This document shows positions 28,125 through 40,658 of a DNA stretch of 53,830 nucleotides, one piece after another. The DNA is from Cupriavidus sp. UYMMa02A. GTDB lineage: Bacteria; Pseudomonadota; Gammaproteobacteria; Burkholderiales; Burkholderiaceae. The stretch spans positions 1 to 53,830 of the forward strand of contig LRMT01000077.1 in assembly GCA_001725945.1 (NCBI GenBank), read 5' to 3'. A model generated the notes under the pieces. It was not told the DNA's origin. It did no database searches and worked only from the letters and a program-made list of their open reading frames with translations. A program made the translations under genes and the position numbers. The stretch's first letter is position 1, and each line of letters begins with the position of its first letter.

Positions 28125-28982
28125 TCAATCCAACCGCGCCGCACGCAGTTCGCTCTTTCGGATCAGTTGCAAGAGCGTCTCAGCCGGCTTGGTCAGCCTT
28201 CGCGCGGACAACGTAATGAACTCGATGTCCGGTAGCGCCGGCAAGGCGTCGAGATTGACGGGAGGGGCCAGGCCGCCACCCGTCAGATTTCGTGCGCGCA
28301 CCGTAATTCCGAGTCCTCCGCGTGCCGCTGCGATGCAGCCGGAGTGACTGCTGCTGGTGCAGACCACGCGCCAACGCCAGCCGGCTGCGGCCAGCGTGTC
28401 GAGCACCACTGAGCGAGTTACGCTCGGCTCGTTGACCAGTATCAGCGGCAGCGGCTGATCCACATCGACAACTGTGCCGGGCCGCGCCAACCAATCGAGT
28501 TGCCCCCGGAACAGCGGCACACCGCGGCGCTCTCCTTCGCGGCGCTTGCCGACGATGAGATCGAGCGTGCCGGCCTCAATACCCTCGTAGAGCTTGCTGG
28601 TCATGGCGATCGTGATCTCGAGTTCGACGTCGGGGTGCGTCGCTCGGAACGCTGCCAGCAAGTGAGGAAGGGGCCCCTGTGCCAAGTCTTCGGACGTGCC
28701 CAGTCGGACACGGCCTTGTAGCCGGGGCGCGCTGAACTGCGACTCGGCGCGTGCCAGCGATTCGAGAATCAGCCGTGCATGAATGAGCAGTGCCTCGCCA
28801 TCAGGCGTCAGCGACACGGAATGGGTATCGCGTACGAACAGCCGCCGGTTCACGCTTTGTTCGAGCCGGCGTATGTGGTCGCTGACTGACGATTGAGACA
28901 AGCCGAGCTGGCGCCCGGCGTCCGTGAAACTGCGCGCCGTCGCGGCCGTAGCGAAGGTTTGAATCCAGACTGGATTTAGCAT
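28125..28982 (-). CDS. LysR-type transcriptional regulator
   Basis: An intact regulator of 285 residues from ATG 28982 (a TTG at 29018 would add twelve). MLNPVWIQTFATAATARSFT and GLSQSSVSDHIRRLEQSVNR form the winged helix, and RVRLGTSEDLAQGPLPHLLA begins the effector domain; GGLGITVRARNL lies in the second lobe. The protein belongs to the branch with a TSEDLA start, typical of regulators divergent from transporters. It faces the Bug receptor and GMC oxidoreductase genes at 29322 and is probably their regulator. Confidence 0.85.
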   Translation of the reverse strand: MLNPVWIQTFATAATARSFTDAGRQLGLSQSSVSDHIRRLEQSVNRRLFVRDTHSVSLTPDGEALLIHARLILESLARAESQFSAPRLQGRVRLGTSEDLAQGPLPHLLAAFRATHPDVELEITIAMTSKLYEGIEAGTLDLIVGKRREGERRGVPLFRGQLDWLARPGTVVDVDQPLPLILVNEPSVTRSVVLDTLAAAGWRWRVVCTSSSHSGCIAAARGGLGITVRARNLTGGGLAPPVNLDALPALPDIEFITLSARRLTKPAETLLQLIRKSELRAARLD

Positions 28983-29321
28983 CGGGACATTGTCATCCGA
29001 ATTTCCGATGACGGTCAATACGCCCAGAAGATCCTTCGATCATGTCATTCGGAGCCGGGGAGTCCTGAGTCGGGCGCGGGAATGGGTCGGGATGATCGAA
29101 CGAATCGCTTGAATTACAAGCTCCGCTTGAAAGAGATTCAAATTCGCGCCGTAAGCGAGAGGCCGACCCCTGTCTAAGATGTCCTCGCATTCTCCAACGA
29201 CATCAGTCAACGGAGGCTTGGCACTGGTCCGTGCGTTCGCCTCATGCGTGGGGCTGCTCGCAGTCGACTACCAGGCGCGGGTTGCACTCATTTCAGATAA
29301 AAGACGACCAAGGAGACAGTG
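28983..29321. promoter_or_regulatory. Divergent control region, LysR / Bug-GMC-ALDH operon
   Basis: About 340 bases between the LysR start and the Bug receptor start. It must contain both promoters and the LysR site. Related AT-rich words recur around 29100-29155 (cgcttgaattacaag, cgcttgaaagagattcaaatt), which could be half-sites, but no clean T-N11-A box is certain. AAGGAGACAGTG upstream of 29322 is the receptor's ribosome binding site. Confidence 0.4.
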
Positions 29322-30303
29322 ATGCGTGTCGGAACCCTTTTTCGAGTTCTGGCCCTTGTGGGCTTTTCTGCGATTGCCATGGGGGTGAAAGCCCAAGACT
29401 ACCCTTCGCGCCCGGTTCGGATCCTGGTTGGCTTTGCCGCTGGCGGTGGCGTCGACACTGTGGCGCGCCTGTACGCCGCCAAATTGCAGGAGGTCCTCAA
29501 CGCGCCCATCGTTGTGGAAAACAAGCCGGGCGCTCGGAACTGCTTGCAGCATTGCCCCTGACCCGCGCAGCCCCCGATGGCTACACGCTCTGGATGACAA
29601 GTGCCAGCAGCCTTGTTCGCGGGCCTGGCGTCAGGACAGACCTGCCTTACGACCCGCTGAAGCAACTCACATTCATCTCGCGAGTGGCCGAAGTCGAGGC
29701 CCTGTATGTCGTCAAGCCGAGCTTGCCTGTGCATTCGGTGCACGAGCTGATTGACTACGCCAAGGCGCATCCGGGAAAGCTGAACTATGGTTCGGCCGGT
29801 GTCGGTTCCTCCAATCATCTGCTGACGGAGCAGTTCCGGCTCCTGACCAGGATTGACATGGTCCATGTCCCGTTCAAGAGCGACGCGGAGGTAGCCCGTG
29901 AGCTGACCGGGGGTACTCTGGACTTCGCCATGGCAATCACCACGTTTTCCACGCCCTTTGCCAAGGACGGAAGAATACGCGCGGTTGCGGTCACGGGGCC
30001 TCAGCGCCTCGCGGAGTTGCCCGATGTGCCGACGCTTGATGAGAGCGATGTACCGGAAGTCAGAGGCCTAGGAACCTATCTCTTTTACGGTCTTGTCGGT
30101 CCCGCCGGCATGTCGCCCGTCATCGTGAAAAGGCTGAACGACGCGCTCACGAAGATCGCGCAACGCCCGACATGGCGCAGAAACTCAAGACTGTCAGCAT
30201 GCGGCCCGCGACGGGGTCTCCGGCGGACTTCCGGCGTCTGATCGAGTCCGAGATGCTCAAGTGGAAAGAGGTGGGCAAGACCGTGAAGATCAACAACTCT
30301 TGA
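29322..30303 (+). CDS. Bug/TctC-family receptor, frameshifted twice
   Basis: A periplasmic receptor of about 327 residues. MRVGTLFRVLALVGFSAIAM forms a signal peptide, and QDYPSRPVRILVGFAAGGGV begins the mature protein. A frame break near 29535 (one missing base in NKPGAxSELLAALPLTRAAP) and another near 30160 (before LKTVSMRPATGSPADFRRLI) are needed to reach the stop at 30301-30303. The middle has TYLFYGLVGPAGMSPVIVKR. It starts nine bases after AAGGAG and lies immediately before a GMC oxidoreductase, so it may bind the alcohol-acid that this enzyme oxidises. Confidence 0.85.
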
Positions 30304-30312
30304 TGCGTCGCC

Positions 30313-31929
30313 ATGACAGTATTCCTGGATTTCGACTTCATTGTTGTGGGGGCAGGTAGCGCAGGTTCCATTGTCGCGAGCCGCCTGAGCGAGGGCGGCA
30401 GGTTCACGGTACTGGTGCTGGAAGCCGGTGGCTGGGACCGGAACCCGTGGATCCACGTTCCTTGGGCGTTGGCAAGACGATCATGAACAAGGCGGTCAAC
30501 TGGACGTATCACACGGAGCCGGTTCCGCAATTGTTCGACCGTCGCCTTTACATGGCGCGGGGCAAGGTAATAGGGGGCTGCGGCGCAATCAATGGCATGG
30601 TCCACGTGCGCGGACAGCCGGGCGATTTCGAGCAGTGGCGCGACTCTGGCTGTGACGGCTGGGGCTGGTCAGACGTCCTTCCTTACTTCAAGCGTTCGGA
30701 GGACCATTACCTGGGCGATACGAGCCTGCATGGCAAGGGAGGACCGGTGGCTGTGTCGCGGCCGCGGGGGCACTCAGTGCTGTGCGATCACTTCATCGCG
30801 GCCGGCGTGAACTTCGGACTTGAACGCAACGACGACTTCAATGGCAGCAGGCAAGACGGTATCGGGCTCTACGACCACACGGTGCGACGGGGCCTGCGGT
30901 CCAATTCCGCCATTGGCGCACTTCGTCCGGCCAACGCCGCGGGAACGTTCGCGTCGAGGTAAGCGCCCACGCGGAGCGCATCGTGTTCCATAGCGGCAGG
31001 GCGGTCGGTATCGCCTTCAGGGACGCCGGCGGCACGCTCAGGCAGGCGCGGGCGCAGCGGGAAGTGGTCCTATGCGCAGGCGCAATCAACACACCGAAGC
31101 TGCTGATGTTGTCCGGGATCGGTCCTCAAGCGCACCTGCTGACACATGGCATTGACGTTATCGCACCGCGAGAAGAGGTCGGGAAAATTTGCAGGACCAT
31201 CTGGCGGTGCGGATCATCTGCAAGACGCGAAAGCCCATCACTGTCAACGATGACCTGCGCAGCCTGTGGCGACTCGCCCGGATGGGCGCGAAGTTCCTGC
31301 TGCAGCGCAACGGCCCTTTGGCCTTCGCTTCCGCGCAGGCCGGGATGTTCTTCAGGTCGCGGAGTGGGCTGCCGCACGTAGATGCGCAGGCATTCCTGAT
31401 GCCCTTCAGCGTGCCTGGCATCGGGCAGCAGCCGCACGATTTCTCCGCATTCACGGTTTCCGTGACGCAGTCCTGGCCCAGCAGTCGCGGCGTCGTCGAA
31501 TTGCGGGATGCTGAACCGGGGAGTCCGCCGGCCATTCGGCCGAATCATCTAGCGACAGAGGACGACAAGCGGTTCTTTATCGATGCCATACGGACAGTAC
31601 GAGAGGTGTTGCGCACGGCGCCCATCGATGACGTGATTGCGGAGGAGTACCAGCCGGGACCCGAAATTATCAATGACGAGCAGATTCTGGACTACGTGCG
31701 CCAGAAGGCAAACACCATCTACCACCCCTGCGGCACGTGCCGGATGGGGGGCGATGCCGCATCGGTGGTGGACCCTTCGCTGCGGGTTCGAGGTGTTTCC
31801 GGCTTGCGCGTCGCGGACGCGTCGATTATGCCTCGGATCACTTCCGGGAATATCAACGCCACCTGTCTGATGATCGGTGAGAAGGCTGCCGACTTGATTC
31901 TTGCCGATCACGGTTTGACAAACGGGTAA
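30313..31929 (+). CDS. GMC-family FAD oxidoreductase (choline/alcohol dehydrogenase-like), frameshifted
   Basis: A flavin alcohol dehydrogenase of about 539 residues. The FAD motif is [20 protein letters not shown]; the first GMC signature is [19 protein letters not shown] and the second [16 protein letters not shown]. The active-site His is in [12 protein letters not shown], and the C-terminus [20 protein letters not shown] is standard. Frame breaks lie near 30465 (WIHVP), 30920 and 31185 ([10 protein letters not shown]), each repaired by one base. It oxidises primary alcohols with electrons passed to the respiratory chain. The aldehyde dehydrogenase that follows would take the product on to the acid. 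Confidence 0.85.
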
Positions 31930-31965
31930 CTGACGATTCACTGACCATAAAAAAGGGATCGCTAC

Positions 31966-33387
31966 ATGAAGCAATACACCAAGCTTTATATCGATGGTGA
32001 ATGGGTTGATCCCATTCGCTCGCGCAGCACGTTCGAACTGGTGAACCCGGCCACAGAGCAGGCTTTCGCAAGCGTCGCTCTTGGCGATGATCAGGATGTC
32101 GATCGCGCGGTGCAAGCCGCACGCAGGGCCTTTCCGGCTTTCTCGGCAACAACTAGGGCGGAGCGGGTCGCCATGCTGAAACGCATCGCCGCGGTCATGC
32201 AGAGGCGCGAAGCCGATCTGATGCTCACGGCTTCGGAGGAGATGGGAACGCCTCTCAGCGCGGTAAGCCACGCGCGTGCCGCAGTGGAGCAGTTCAAGCA
32301 AGGTGCCGCCGTGCTGGAGGATTACGAATTCGAGCGCGTGCTTGGCACCAGCGTCATCCGTCGGGAGCCGATCGGAGTCTGTGGCCTTATTTCGCCGTGG
32401 AACTGGCCCATCCAGACCATTTGCACCAAGTTGGCCTCGGCGATCGCCGCGGGCTGTACGGTAGTGGTGAAGCCCAGTGAATACACGTCCGTGAGCGCGA
32501 TCCTGATCACGGAAGTGCTCCACGAAGCGGAGTTGCCCCGTGGGGTCTTCAACCTGGTGAACGGTGACGGTTCGATCGTCGGTAACGCCATCTCGACGCA
32601 TGCCGACGTCGACATGGTGTCATTTACCGGATCCACGCGTGCCGGCATCTTGGTGGCACAGGCGGCGGCTGCGACTGTCAAGCGCGTCTGCCAGGAACTC
32701 GGTGGCAAGTCCGCCCACATCATCTTGCCCGACGCTGACCTGCAGGCTGCTGCCAGCTTTACCATTGCGCGTGGCAATGCCAACTCCGGCCAGTCATGCC
32801 ATGCGCCGACCCGTGTATTGGTTCACGAAAGCCAGGCTGAAGAGGTGCTGGACCTGATTGCGGCCGAGGCACGGAAACTGGTGGTGGGCGACCCGAAGGA
32901 CCCCGCCACCAATCTGGGCCCTGTGGTGAACAAAGCGCAGTTCGAACGCATCCAGGGCTATATCCGCACAGGCATCGACGAAGGCGCGCGGCTGATCTGC
33001 GGCGGTCCCGGGCGGCCGGCGGGGCTGGAGCGCGGGTACTACGTCAAGCCGACCGTATTCGCAGATGTGCGCCCCGACATGACCATTGCGCGGGAAGAGA
33101 TCTTCGGGCCGGTGATTGCGGTCATCACGTATCGCACGGTGGATGACGCCGTCGAGATCGCGAACGACACAAAGTACGGACTTGGGGGCTATGTGTTCGC
33201 TTCCACCCCCGAGAAGGCCCGCGCAGTTGGCGAACGTCTGCGCGCGGGCCGCATCTTCTGCAATGGGGCGGGCGGAAACGTGGTGGCTCCGATGGGCGGC
33301 TACAAGCAGTCCGGCAACGGACGCGAAATGGGAGTGTTCGGGCTGGAGGAGTACCTGGAGATCAAGGCTATGATTGGTTGTGCCTGA
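31966..33387 (+). CDS. Aldehyde dehydrogenase family protein
   Basis: An intact 473-residue NAD(P)-dependent aldehyde dehydrogenase. FELVNPATEQAFASVALGDD opens the cofactor domain; GLISPWNWPIQTICTKLASA binds NAD; Glu244 in QELGGKSAHI is the general base; and Cys278 in SGQSCHAPTR is the nucleophile. REEIFGPVIAVITY is in its usual place near the end. It lies 36 bases after the GMC oxidoreductase and completes an alcohol-to-acid route with it. Its last 20 bases overlap the end of the convergent MFS gene. Confidence 0.9.
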   Translation: MKQYTKLYIDGEWVDPIRSRSTFELVNPATEQAFASVALGDDQDVDRAVQAARRAFPAFSATTRAERVAMLKRIAAVMQRREADLMLTASEEMGTPLSAVSHARAAVEQFKQGAAVLEDYEFERVLGTSVIRREPIGVCGLISPWNWPIQTICTKLASAIAAGCTVVVKPSEYTSVSAILITEVLHEAELPRGVFNLVNGDGSIVGNAISTHADVDMVSFTGSTRAGILVAQAAAATVKRVCQELGGKSAHIILPDADLQAAASFTIARGNANSGQSCHAPTRVLVHESQAEEVLDLIAAEARKLVVGDPKDPATNLGPVVNKAQFERIQGYIRTGIDEGARLICGGPGRPAGLERGYYVKPTVFADVRPDMTIAREEIFGPVIAVITYRTVDDAVEIANDTKYGLGGYVFASTPEKARAVGERLRAGRIFCNGAGGNVVAPMGGYKQSGNGREMGVFGLEEYLEIKAMIGCA

Positions 33388-34605
33388 TCGGGGTTTGCTT
33401 GAAGTCGGTCTGATTGCCCTGCAGTGTCACCGTCGGCGGATGAGCGCGTAGCCACATGGCGATCGGCACGGCACAAAGCGCGAGCAGTGCCGCGATGGGA
33501 AATATCAGGCCCAGTCCGACCGCATTGGCAACGAGGCCAAGCAGGGGAGCGAATATGCCAAGCGCCAGGTCGATGAAGGCGGTATAGATCCCCATGGCGA
33601 GGCCGCGCGCTTGCGCTGGCGCCCGCGCCACGGCTTCCATGCCGAGTCTGGGGTACACGAGCGCGTAGCCGAAGCCCGCCATTGCGGATCCGACGAACGC
33701 CAGCCATGCATCAGGCGAAAGCCAGATGAGCGCCAGCCCGAGGCTATGGATCATGATGAAAATCATCGCGGTCCGCGCGCCGCCAAGACGGTCTGGCAAC
33801 GGGCCGAAGAGGACGCGTGCCACCATCAGGGCCGCCGCAAAAGCAGTGAAGGACAACCACGCCGCTGCCAGCCCCGCTGAACGAAAAGAAGTACGGCAAA
33901 TGCGGTCATGATTCCGTAGCCCAAACTGGAGAAAGCCATGGCCAAACCGGGGATCCAGACAGCCTTCAAGACCTGTTTGGCGGCCTTGCGACTTTGAGGC
34001 GCCGGTTTGGTGGCTGGGACAGGGATCAACAGCAGCAGGGTCGCAACTGAACCCAAAAGGGTCGCCAGACCGACCGATGCAAAACCAAAGCTGTCGAAAA
34101 GAACGCTTCCGAGGGGGGCACCCAGGGCCAGGGCCACGAACATTGCGGTGCCGATCCAAGCGATCATTCTGCCGACCTTGCTGGGGCCTGCAAGCGACAG
34201 GCACCAACTTTGCGCACCGATCATGATAAAACTCTCGGCCCCGCCGAGCAGCACGCGGCCCAACAGCAAGATTGCGATGGCAAGTCCGGCGTGGGCGATG
34301 GCCAATAGAGAGCCGAGATACAGCAGCCCGGCGAGCATTGCCATCACGAGTCCTGTCGTTACCGCAAACTTTGGACCTCGCCGGTCCGAGATCGTGCCCG
34401 ACCATAGCCGACAAAACAGTGATGCGGCGAACTGGGCCCCGGAGACAATTCCAACCGTGAAATTGCTGAAGCCCAGGCCATCATGGATATACAGTGGCAA
34501 TGTCGGCAATGCCGCGCCGGTGACCAGGAAAACGGTGAATACGCACGTCATCAAGGACAACACGGTGCGCTCTGTCGGGGGAGCCGAAGGTTGATGCATA
34601 TTCAT
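33368..34605 (-). CDS. MFS transporter, one frameshift
   Basis: A membrane carrier of about 412 residues with about twelve helices. MNMHQPSAPPTERTVLSLMT begins it; SGTISDRRGPKFAVTTGLVM is the loop 2-3 motif, and FGPLPDRLGGARTAMIFIMI its copy in the second half. The frame breaks near 33880, after FAVLLFVQRG; a single added base continues into WLSFTAFAAALMVARVLFGP. ATG 34605 is chosen over an upstream TTG. It belongs to the drug/arabinose-efflux-like branch (FSNFTVGIVSGAQFAASLFC). It is convergent with the aldehyde dehydrogenase and overlaps its end by 20 bases, so the two are separate transcription units. Confidence 0.8.
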
Positions 34606-34698
34606 TGACGTTTTGTGTCTCAAGCGTCGAAGCTGCCGTCAACCATCAAAGCGATGGGGACCAGAGCGCTGCATTGAAATTACATCTGGCACGGAGTG

Positions 34699-36984
<2,286 letters not shown>

Positions 36985-37461
36985 TTACCTGGCCCCTCCG
37001 GACAGCCGGCTGGACGCCAGCTTGATGGCGGCGCGAATGCGCGGATAGGTGCCGCAGCGGCAGATATTGCCGCTCATAGCCTCGTCGATCTGCTTCTCGG
37101 TCGGAGTGGGCGTGGCCTTGAGTAACGCCACGGCCGCCATGATCTGCCCGGCCTGGCAATAGCCGCACTGGGCAACGTTTTGCTCGACCCAGGCTTGCTG
37201 CACCAGGTGGCCTACACGGTCGCCCTCCACGCCTTCGATGGTCGAGATCACGTGCCCGTGGGCGGCGGACACTGGCGTGATACAGGCCCGCACCGGCGTG
37301 TTGTCCATATGCACCGTACAAGCGCCGCAAAGTGCCATGCCGCACCCGAACTTGGTTCCAGTCATGCCCAGCTCGTCGCGCAGTACCCATAGCAAGGGCA
37401 TGTCGTCGGGTACGTTGATGTCCTTGGCCTGGCCGTTGACTTGAAGTCGTGTCATGGTCAT
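36985..37461 (-). CDS. (2Fe-2S)-binding small subunit of molybdenum dehydrogenase (IorA-like)
   Basis: An intact 158-residue iron-sulfur subunit. The plant-ferredoxin cluster is bound by Cys40, Cys45, Cys48 and Cys60 ([16 protein letters not shown]). The second cluster, next to the molybdenum cofactor, is bound by Cys99, Cys102, Cys134 and Cys136 (CGYCQAGQ and [14 protein letters not shown]). The TAA stop is followed at once by the ATG of the large subunit, which implies coupled translation. Having no own signal, it is probably carried through the Tat system with the large subunit. Two start codons, 37461 and 37455, are equally possible. Confidence 0.9.
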   Translation of the reverse strand: MTMTRLQVNGQAKDINVPDDMPLLWVLRDELGMTGTKFGCGMALCGACTVHMDNTPVRACITPVSAAHGHVISTIEGVEGDRVGHLVQQAWVEQNVAQCGYCQAGQIMAAVALLKATPTPTEKQIDEAMSGNICRCGTYPRIRAAIKLASSRLSGGAR

Positions 37462-37681
37462 AGCGAATCTCTGTTTTGCGAACGGAAGTCCGGAACGCTC
37501 AGCGTTGGAGCGGAGCGAGCAGGGCGATTACGCCGGATTATTAACCGAAATACTCATTAGCGCCTCTTATAGGCCTATTAAGGATTGATCAAACGTATGG
37601 GCGTCCGTCACGGCGGCGACCCGTGGGTGACCCTCCCGATCCCGGCGCGTGCCTGCGGACCGCGTTCCGACAAATTGCCGT

Positions 37682-39264
37682 TCAAAGGTGGTGCCGCTGG
37701 TTGCCGACATAGCGCTTGCGAACCGGCGGCAGTTCGCCAATGTGAAACGCAAGGCGACGCTCGCGCAGTTCGGCGTCTGCGGCGGTAAATCGCTCGAGCC
37801 GTCGCTGGTGCTCGAGCCAGTTCTCATGGAGAAAGTACTCGAGATAACACCCATGGATCGCTGTGTCCCGGAAGAGCCCCCATGACAGCGCGCCCCGACG
37901 CAACCGGGCCGCACGCGTGAGTTGCATCACTTCAACGAACTCTGCTGCATGTTCAGGGTCGATGCGGTATTCGACCGTGACCATGACGGGACCTTCGTGC
38001 GGGTGAACTGTGGCAATGGGTTCCAGCATGTCATTCGCAGGTACCGGATCCAGGTTCACATCCTTGCCACCGACTGACCAGTGTCGGACGATCGGAAGCA
38101 GCCCCGCACCGGCCACCGCCGCGGATACGATGGCGGCCTGTACGCCAAAGCTCGCAGCAACGTTGCCAAACAGCATCGCACCAAGAGCGGTGCCGCCCAT
38201 TAGCGCCATCTGATAGACCGCCATGCCACGCGCGCGTACCCAATCGGGCAGAGCCAGTTGTGCTGATGTCGACAGGGTATTTGCCGTCGAGATCCACGCC
38301 ATGCCCACGATGAACATCGACGGAAGGACAATCCATGTTGTTGGGGCAACAGCTACGGTGGCGCTTGCCGCCGCGTGAACAAGAGAGCCCCAAAAGACCA
38401 TCTGGTCCCGGTCGAGGCGTGCCCGCCATCGAGGCAACAGCAGCGCAGCGGAGATGGCGCCCGTCCCCATTGTCGCCAGCAGAACGGTGAACATACCCGG
38501 TCCCTCACCGCTCAGCCGGCGTGCCACCAGGGGCAACAGCGCTACGAGCGCGCTCATCTGCAGAGAAAAAAGAAAGACTCTCCATGTGACGGCTCGCATC
38601 CGCGGGGACTCGCGCACATGCTGCAAGCCGATGCGAATGGCGCCGAAGAATCGCTCTGCGGGCAGCGTTGTCGGCCGCTTGGCCGAGCGCCAGCGCAGGA
38701 TCACTGTCAGCGCACTCGCGGCAACGAACGCGTTCAGAATGAACACCCATACGGCGCCGGCTCCTGCCAGCAATGCGCCGGCCACAGTCGGCCCGAGGAT
38801 GCGGGAGAGATTCATTGAGATGCCGTTCAAGGCGAGCGCAGCCGGTAGCTGTTCCCTGGTGACGACTTCGGGCACGATCGCGGCGAACACAGGCCAGCGC
38901 ATGGCCAATCCAATGCCGTTAAGGAAGGTCAGGGCCAGAAGCAGCTTCGCCGATAGCGCATCGGCAAACGCCAGCGAAGCCGTAAGCAGGGCAACGGTCG
39001 CGACCCACAACTGCGTGGAGGCAAGGTACAGGCGCCGGTCGGTGATGTCGGCCAGTGCGCCGCTGGGAAGCCCCAGGAGGAACATCGGAGGGTGCTTGCG
39101 CTCTGAACCAGTGCGACCATGACGGCGCTGTCGGTCAGCGTCGTCATCAGCCAGGCGGACGCGACGTCGTTCATCCACATTGTCATGTTCGCGCCCAGCC
39201 ATGCGAACCAGAGGCCGCGGAACACGGGGCCCTCAAGCGGCATCAATGCGGCGGGTAGTCTCAT
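37682..39264 (-). CDS. MFS transporter (MFS_3/enterobactin-exporter type) with C-terminal monooxygenase-like domain, frameshifted
   Basis: A carrier of about 527 residues. Residues 1-410 form an MFS exporter: FRGLWFAWLGANMTMWMNDV, then LGLPSGALADITDRRLYLAS, and NGISMNLSRILGPTVAGALL. The last 110 residues (VMVTVEYRIDPEHAAEFVEV, LRRGALSWGLFRDTAIHGCY and EYFLHENWLEHQRRLERFTA) look like an antibiotic-biosynthesis-monooxygenase (ABM) ferredoxin-like domain. This fusion is common in proteobacterial members and its role is unknown. One frame break near 39095 separates the first 58 residues. It diverges from the LysR at 39465. Confidence 0.8.
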
Positions 39265-39328
39265 CAGTATTGCCTTGGCGATCTAGCCCGGGAGATGGGG
39301 CGAATACCCTATAACCGTATGGCGCGGC

Positions 39329-39342
39329 CCATGATATCATGG
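39329..39342. promoter_or_regulatory. 14-bp perfect palindrome, candidate operator
   Basis: CCATGATATCATGG is a perfect palindrome in the 200-base spacer between the divergent MFS and LysR genes, followed by the related word TTTCAAATATCA. Its position 65 bases upstream of the MFS start and about 120 upstream of the LysR start suits a regulator site. The binding protein is unknown; the LysR at 39465 is the natural candidate. Confidence 0.45.
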
Positions 39343-39464
39343 TTTCAAATATCAGACCGGGTTCCGGCAATCGGAACTGATGGTCAAGCCAGGAGACCCG
39401 CCCATGGGCGGCAGCGCGAGAAGAATTTCTACGCCGGAGAGGCCACTATTGTGACCTATACATC

Positions 39465-40377
39465 ATGGAGAGTGTGCGCGGTATCAATACGTTCATCCGC
39501 ATTGTGCAGACAGGGAACTTCAGCCGTGCCGCCCGTGAACTGGGCATCACGCCCCAGGCTGCCAGCATCCACGTCAAGCTGATTGAGGACTGGGTCGGGG
39601 TCCGGTTGCTGAACCGCAGTACCCGAAAGATCAGTCTTACTGAAGAGGGCGCGAGCTTTTACCGGACCTGCGTCGACGCGTTTCGCTCCATCGACGATGA
39701 GGTCGAGCGCATGCGCGATGCCTCTGAGGAAGTCTTTGGCACCGTAAAGGTTGCGGCGCCGGTCGGCATGGCATCTCGCTTCATCGCCCCCGCTCTCGGA
39801 CGATTCCTCGAAAAGTATCCACGGGTGTCCGTGGACCTGATTGTCCAGAACAGAATTCCCCGATGTCGTCGCCGAAGGCATCGACGTCGGCGTGCTTCCG
39901 CACCCACTGCCGGATACCACCTTGATAGCACGACGCGTGGTGGCTTCGCCATTTGTCCTATGCGCGTCGCCGGCCTACCTTCAGCGCTACGGTAGACCAA
40001 TGACCATTGAGGACTTGGCGCACCATCGTCGGATCGATCTCCGAAGCTGGGTCACCAACGCCGTGCGGCCATGGCGGCTGCGTTGCGGAGATGAGGTTGT
40101 GACTAGCCAGGTGCACGCATGCCTGGTGACCAATGACGGCGACAGCCTCATCGAGGCGATGCTCAGCGGCGCCGGAATTGGCCTGCTCACCCGCTATCGC
40201 GTCATGCCCTATCTGCGCTCGGGACGCCTGGAGACCGTGCTGGACGGACAGGTCGAGGGAGAACTCTGCTACTCGATCTATATGCAGCAACGTAACCAGA
40301 TACCAAGAAAGGTCAGGGTAATGGCGGACTTCCTGTATCAGGTGCTCAGCCTTCACCCGGACCTGCGCCAGGAGTGA
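39465..40377 (+). CDS. LysR-type regulator, frameshifted once
   Basis: A LysR protein of about 304 residues. MESVRGINTFIRIVQTGNFS, with ELGITPQAASIHVKLIEDWV as winged helix, and VAAPVGMASRFIAPALGRFL as the start of the effector domain place it with the DmlR/PerR-like branch. A frame break near 39855 (VQNR to FPDVVAEGIDVGVLPHPLPD) is repaired by one base. GAGIGLLTRYRVMPYLRSGR is in the second lobe. It diverges from the MFS gene at 39264 and probably controls it. Confidence 0.8.
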
Positions 40378-40658
40378 TGAGCCGGGGTCGGGGTTCGCGC
40401 TGCTGCAACCGCTTGGTGCCAGGTTCCGGCGTGCTCGGCCGGAAGCTGGCAGCGGCCAGGTGCGTGCGCGTCGCGATACCCGCGATCCGGCGTTGGAAGA
40501 ATCACGTTCCCACTATCAATCTGCAGTTGAAAGTACTTAAAGACCCGCTCGCGATTTCACCGGGATCCCGACCCTAGAATTGGCTCGTCAACCGCTGGCT
40601 TCGGAACATCCGGGCAGCCAGCAAGGGAATCTCACCTGAAACAAGAACGGGAGTTTGC

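Noticed and set aside
27502..28347. A single 281-residue plus-strand protein
   Set aside because: Its first 70 residues are antisense to the cupin and decarboxylase genes; only the middle is LysR-like, so it is a fragment and not one gene.
31549..32601. 350-residue minus-strand frame across the GMC and aldehyde dehydrogenase genes
   Set aside because: It spans the ends of two conserved genes and has only antisense-type composition.
39001..39264. MFS gene starting at 39202
   Set aside because: That frame upstream of about 39090 is not transporter-like; the correct first helix lies in another frame starting at 39264.
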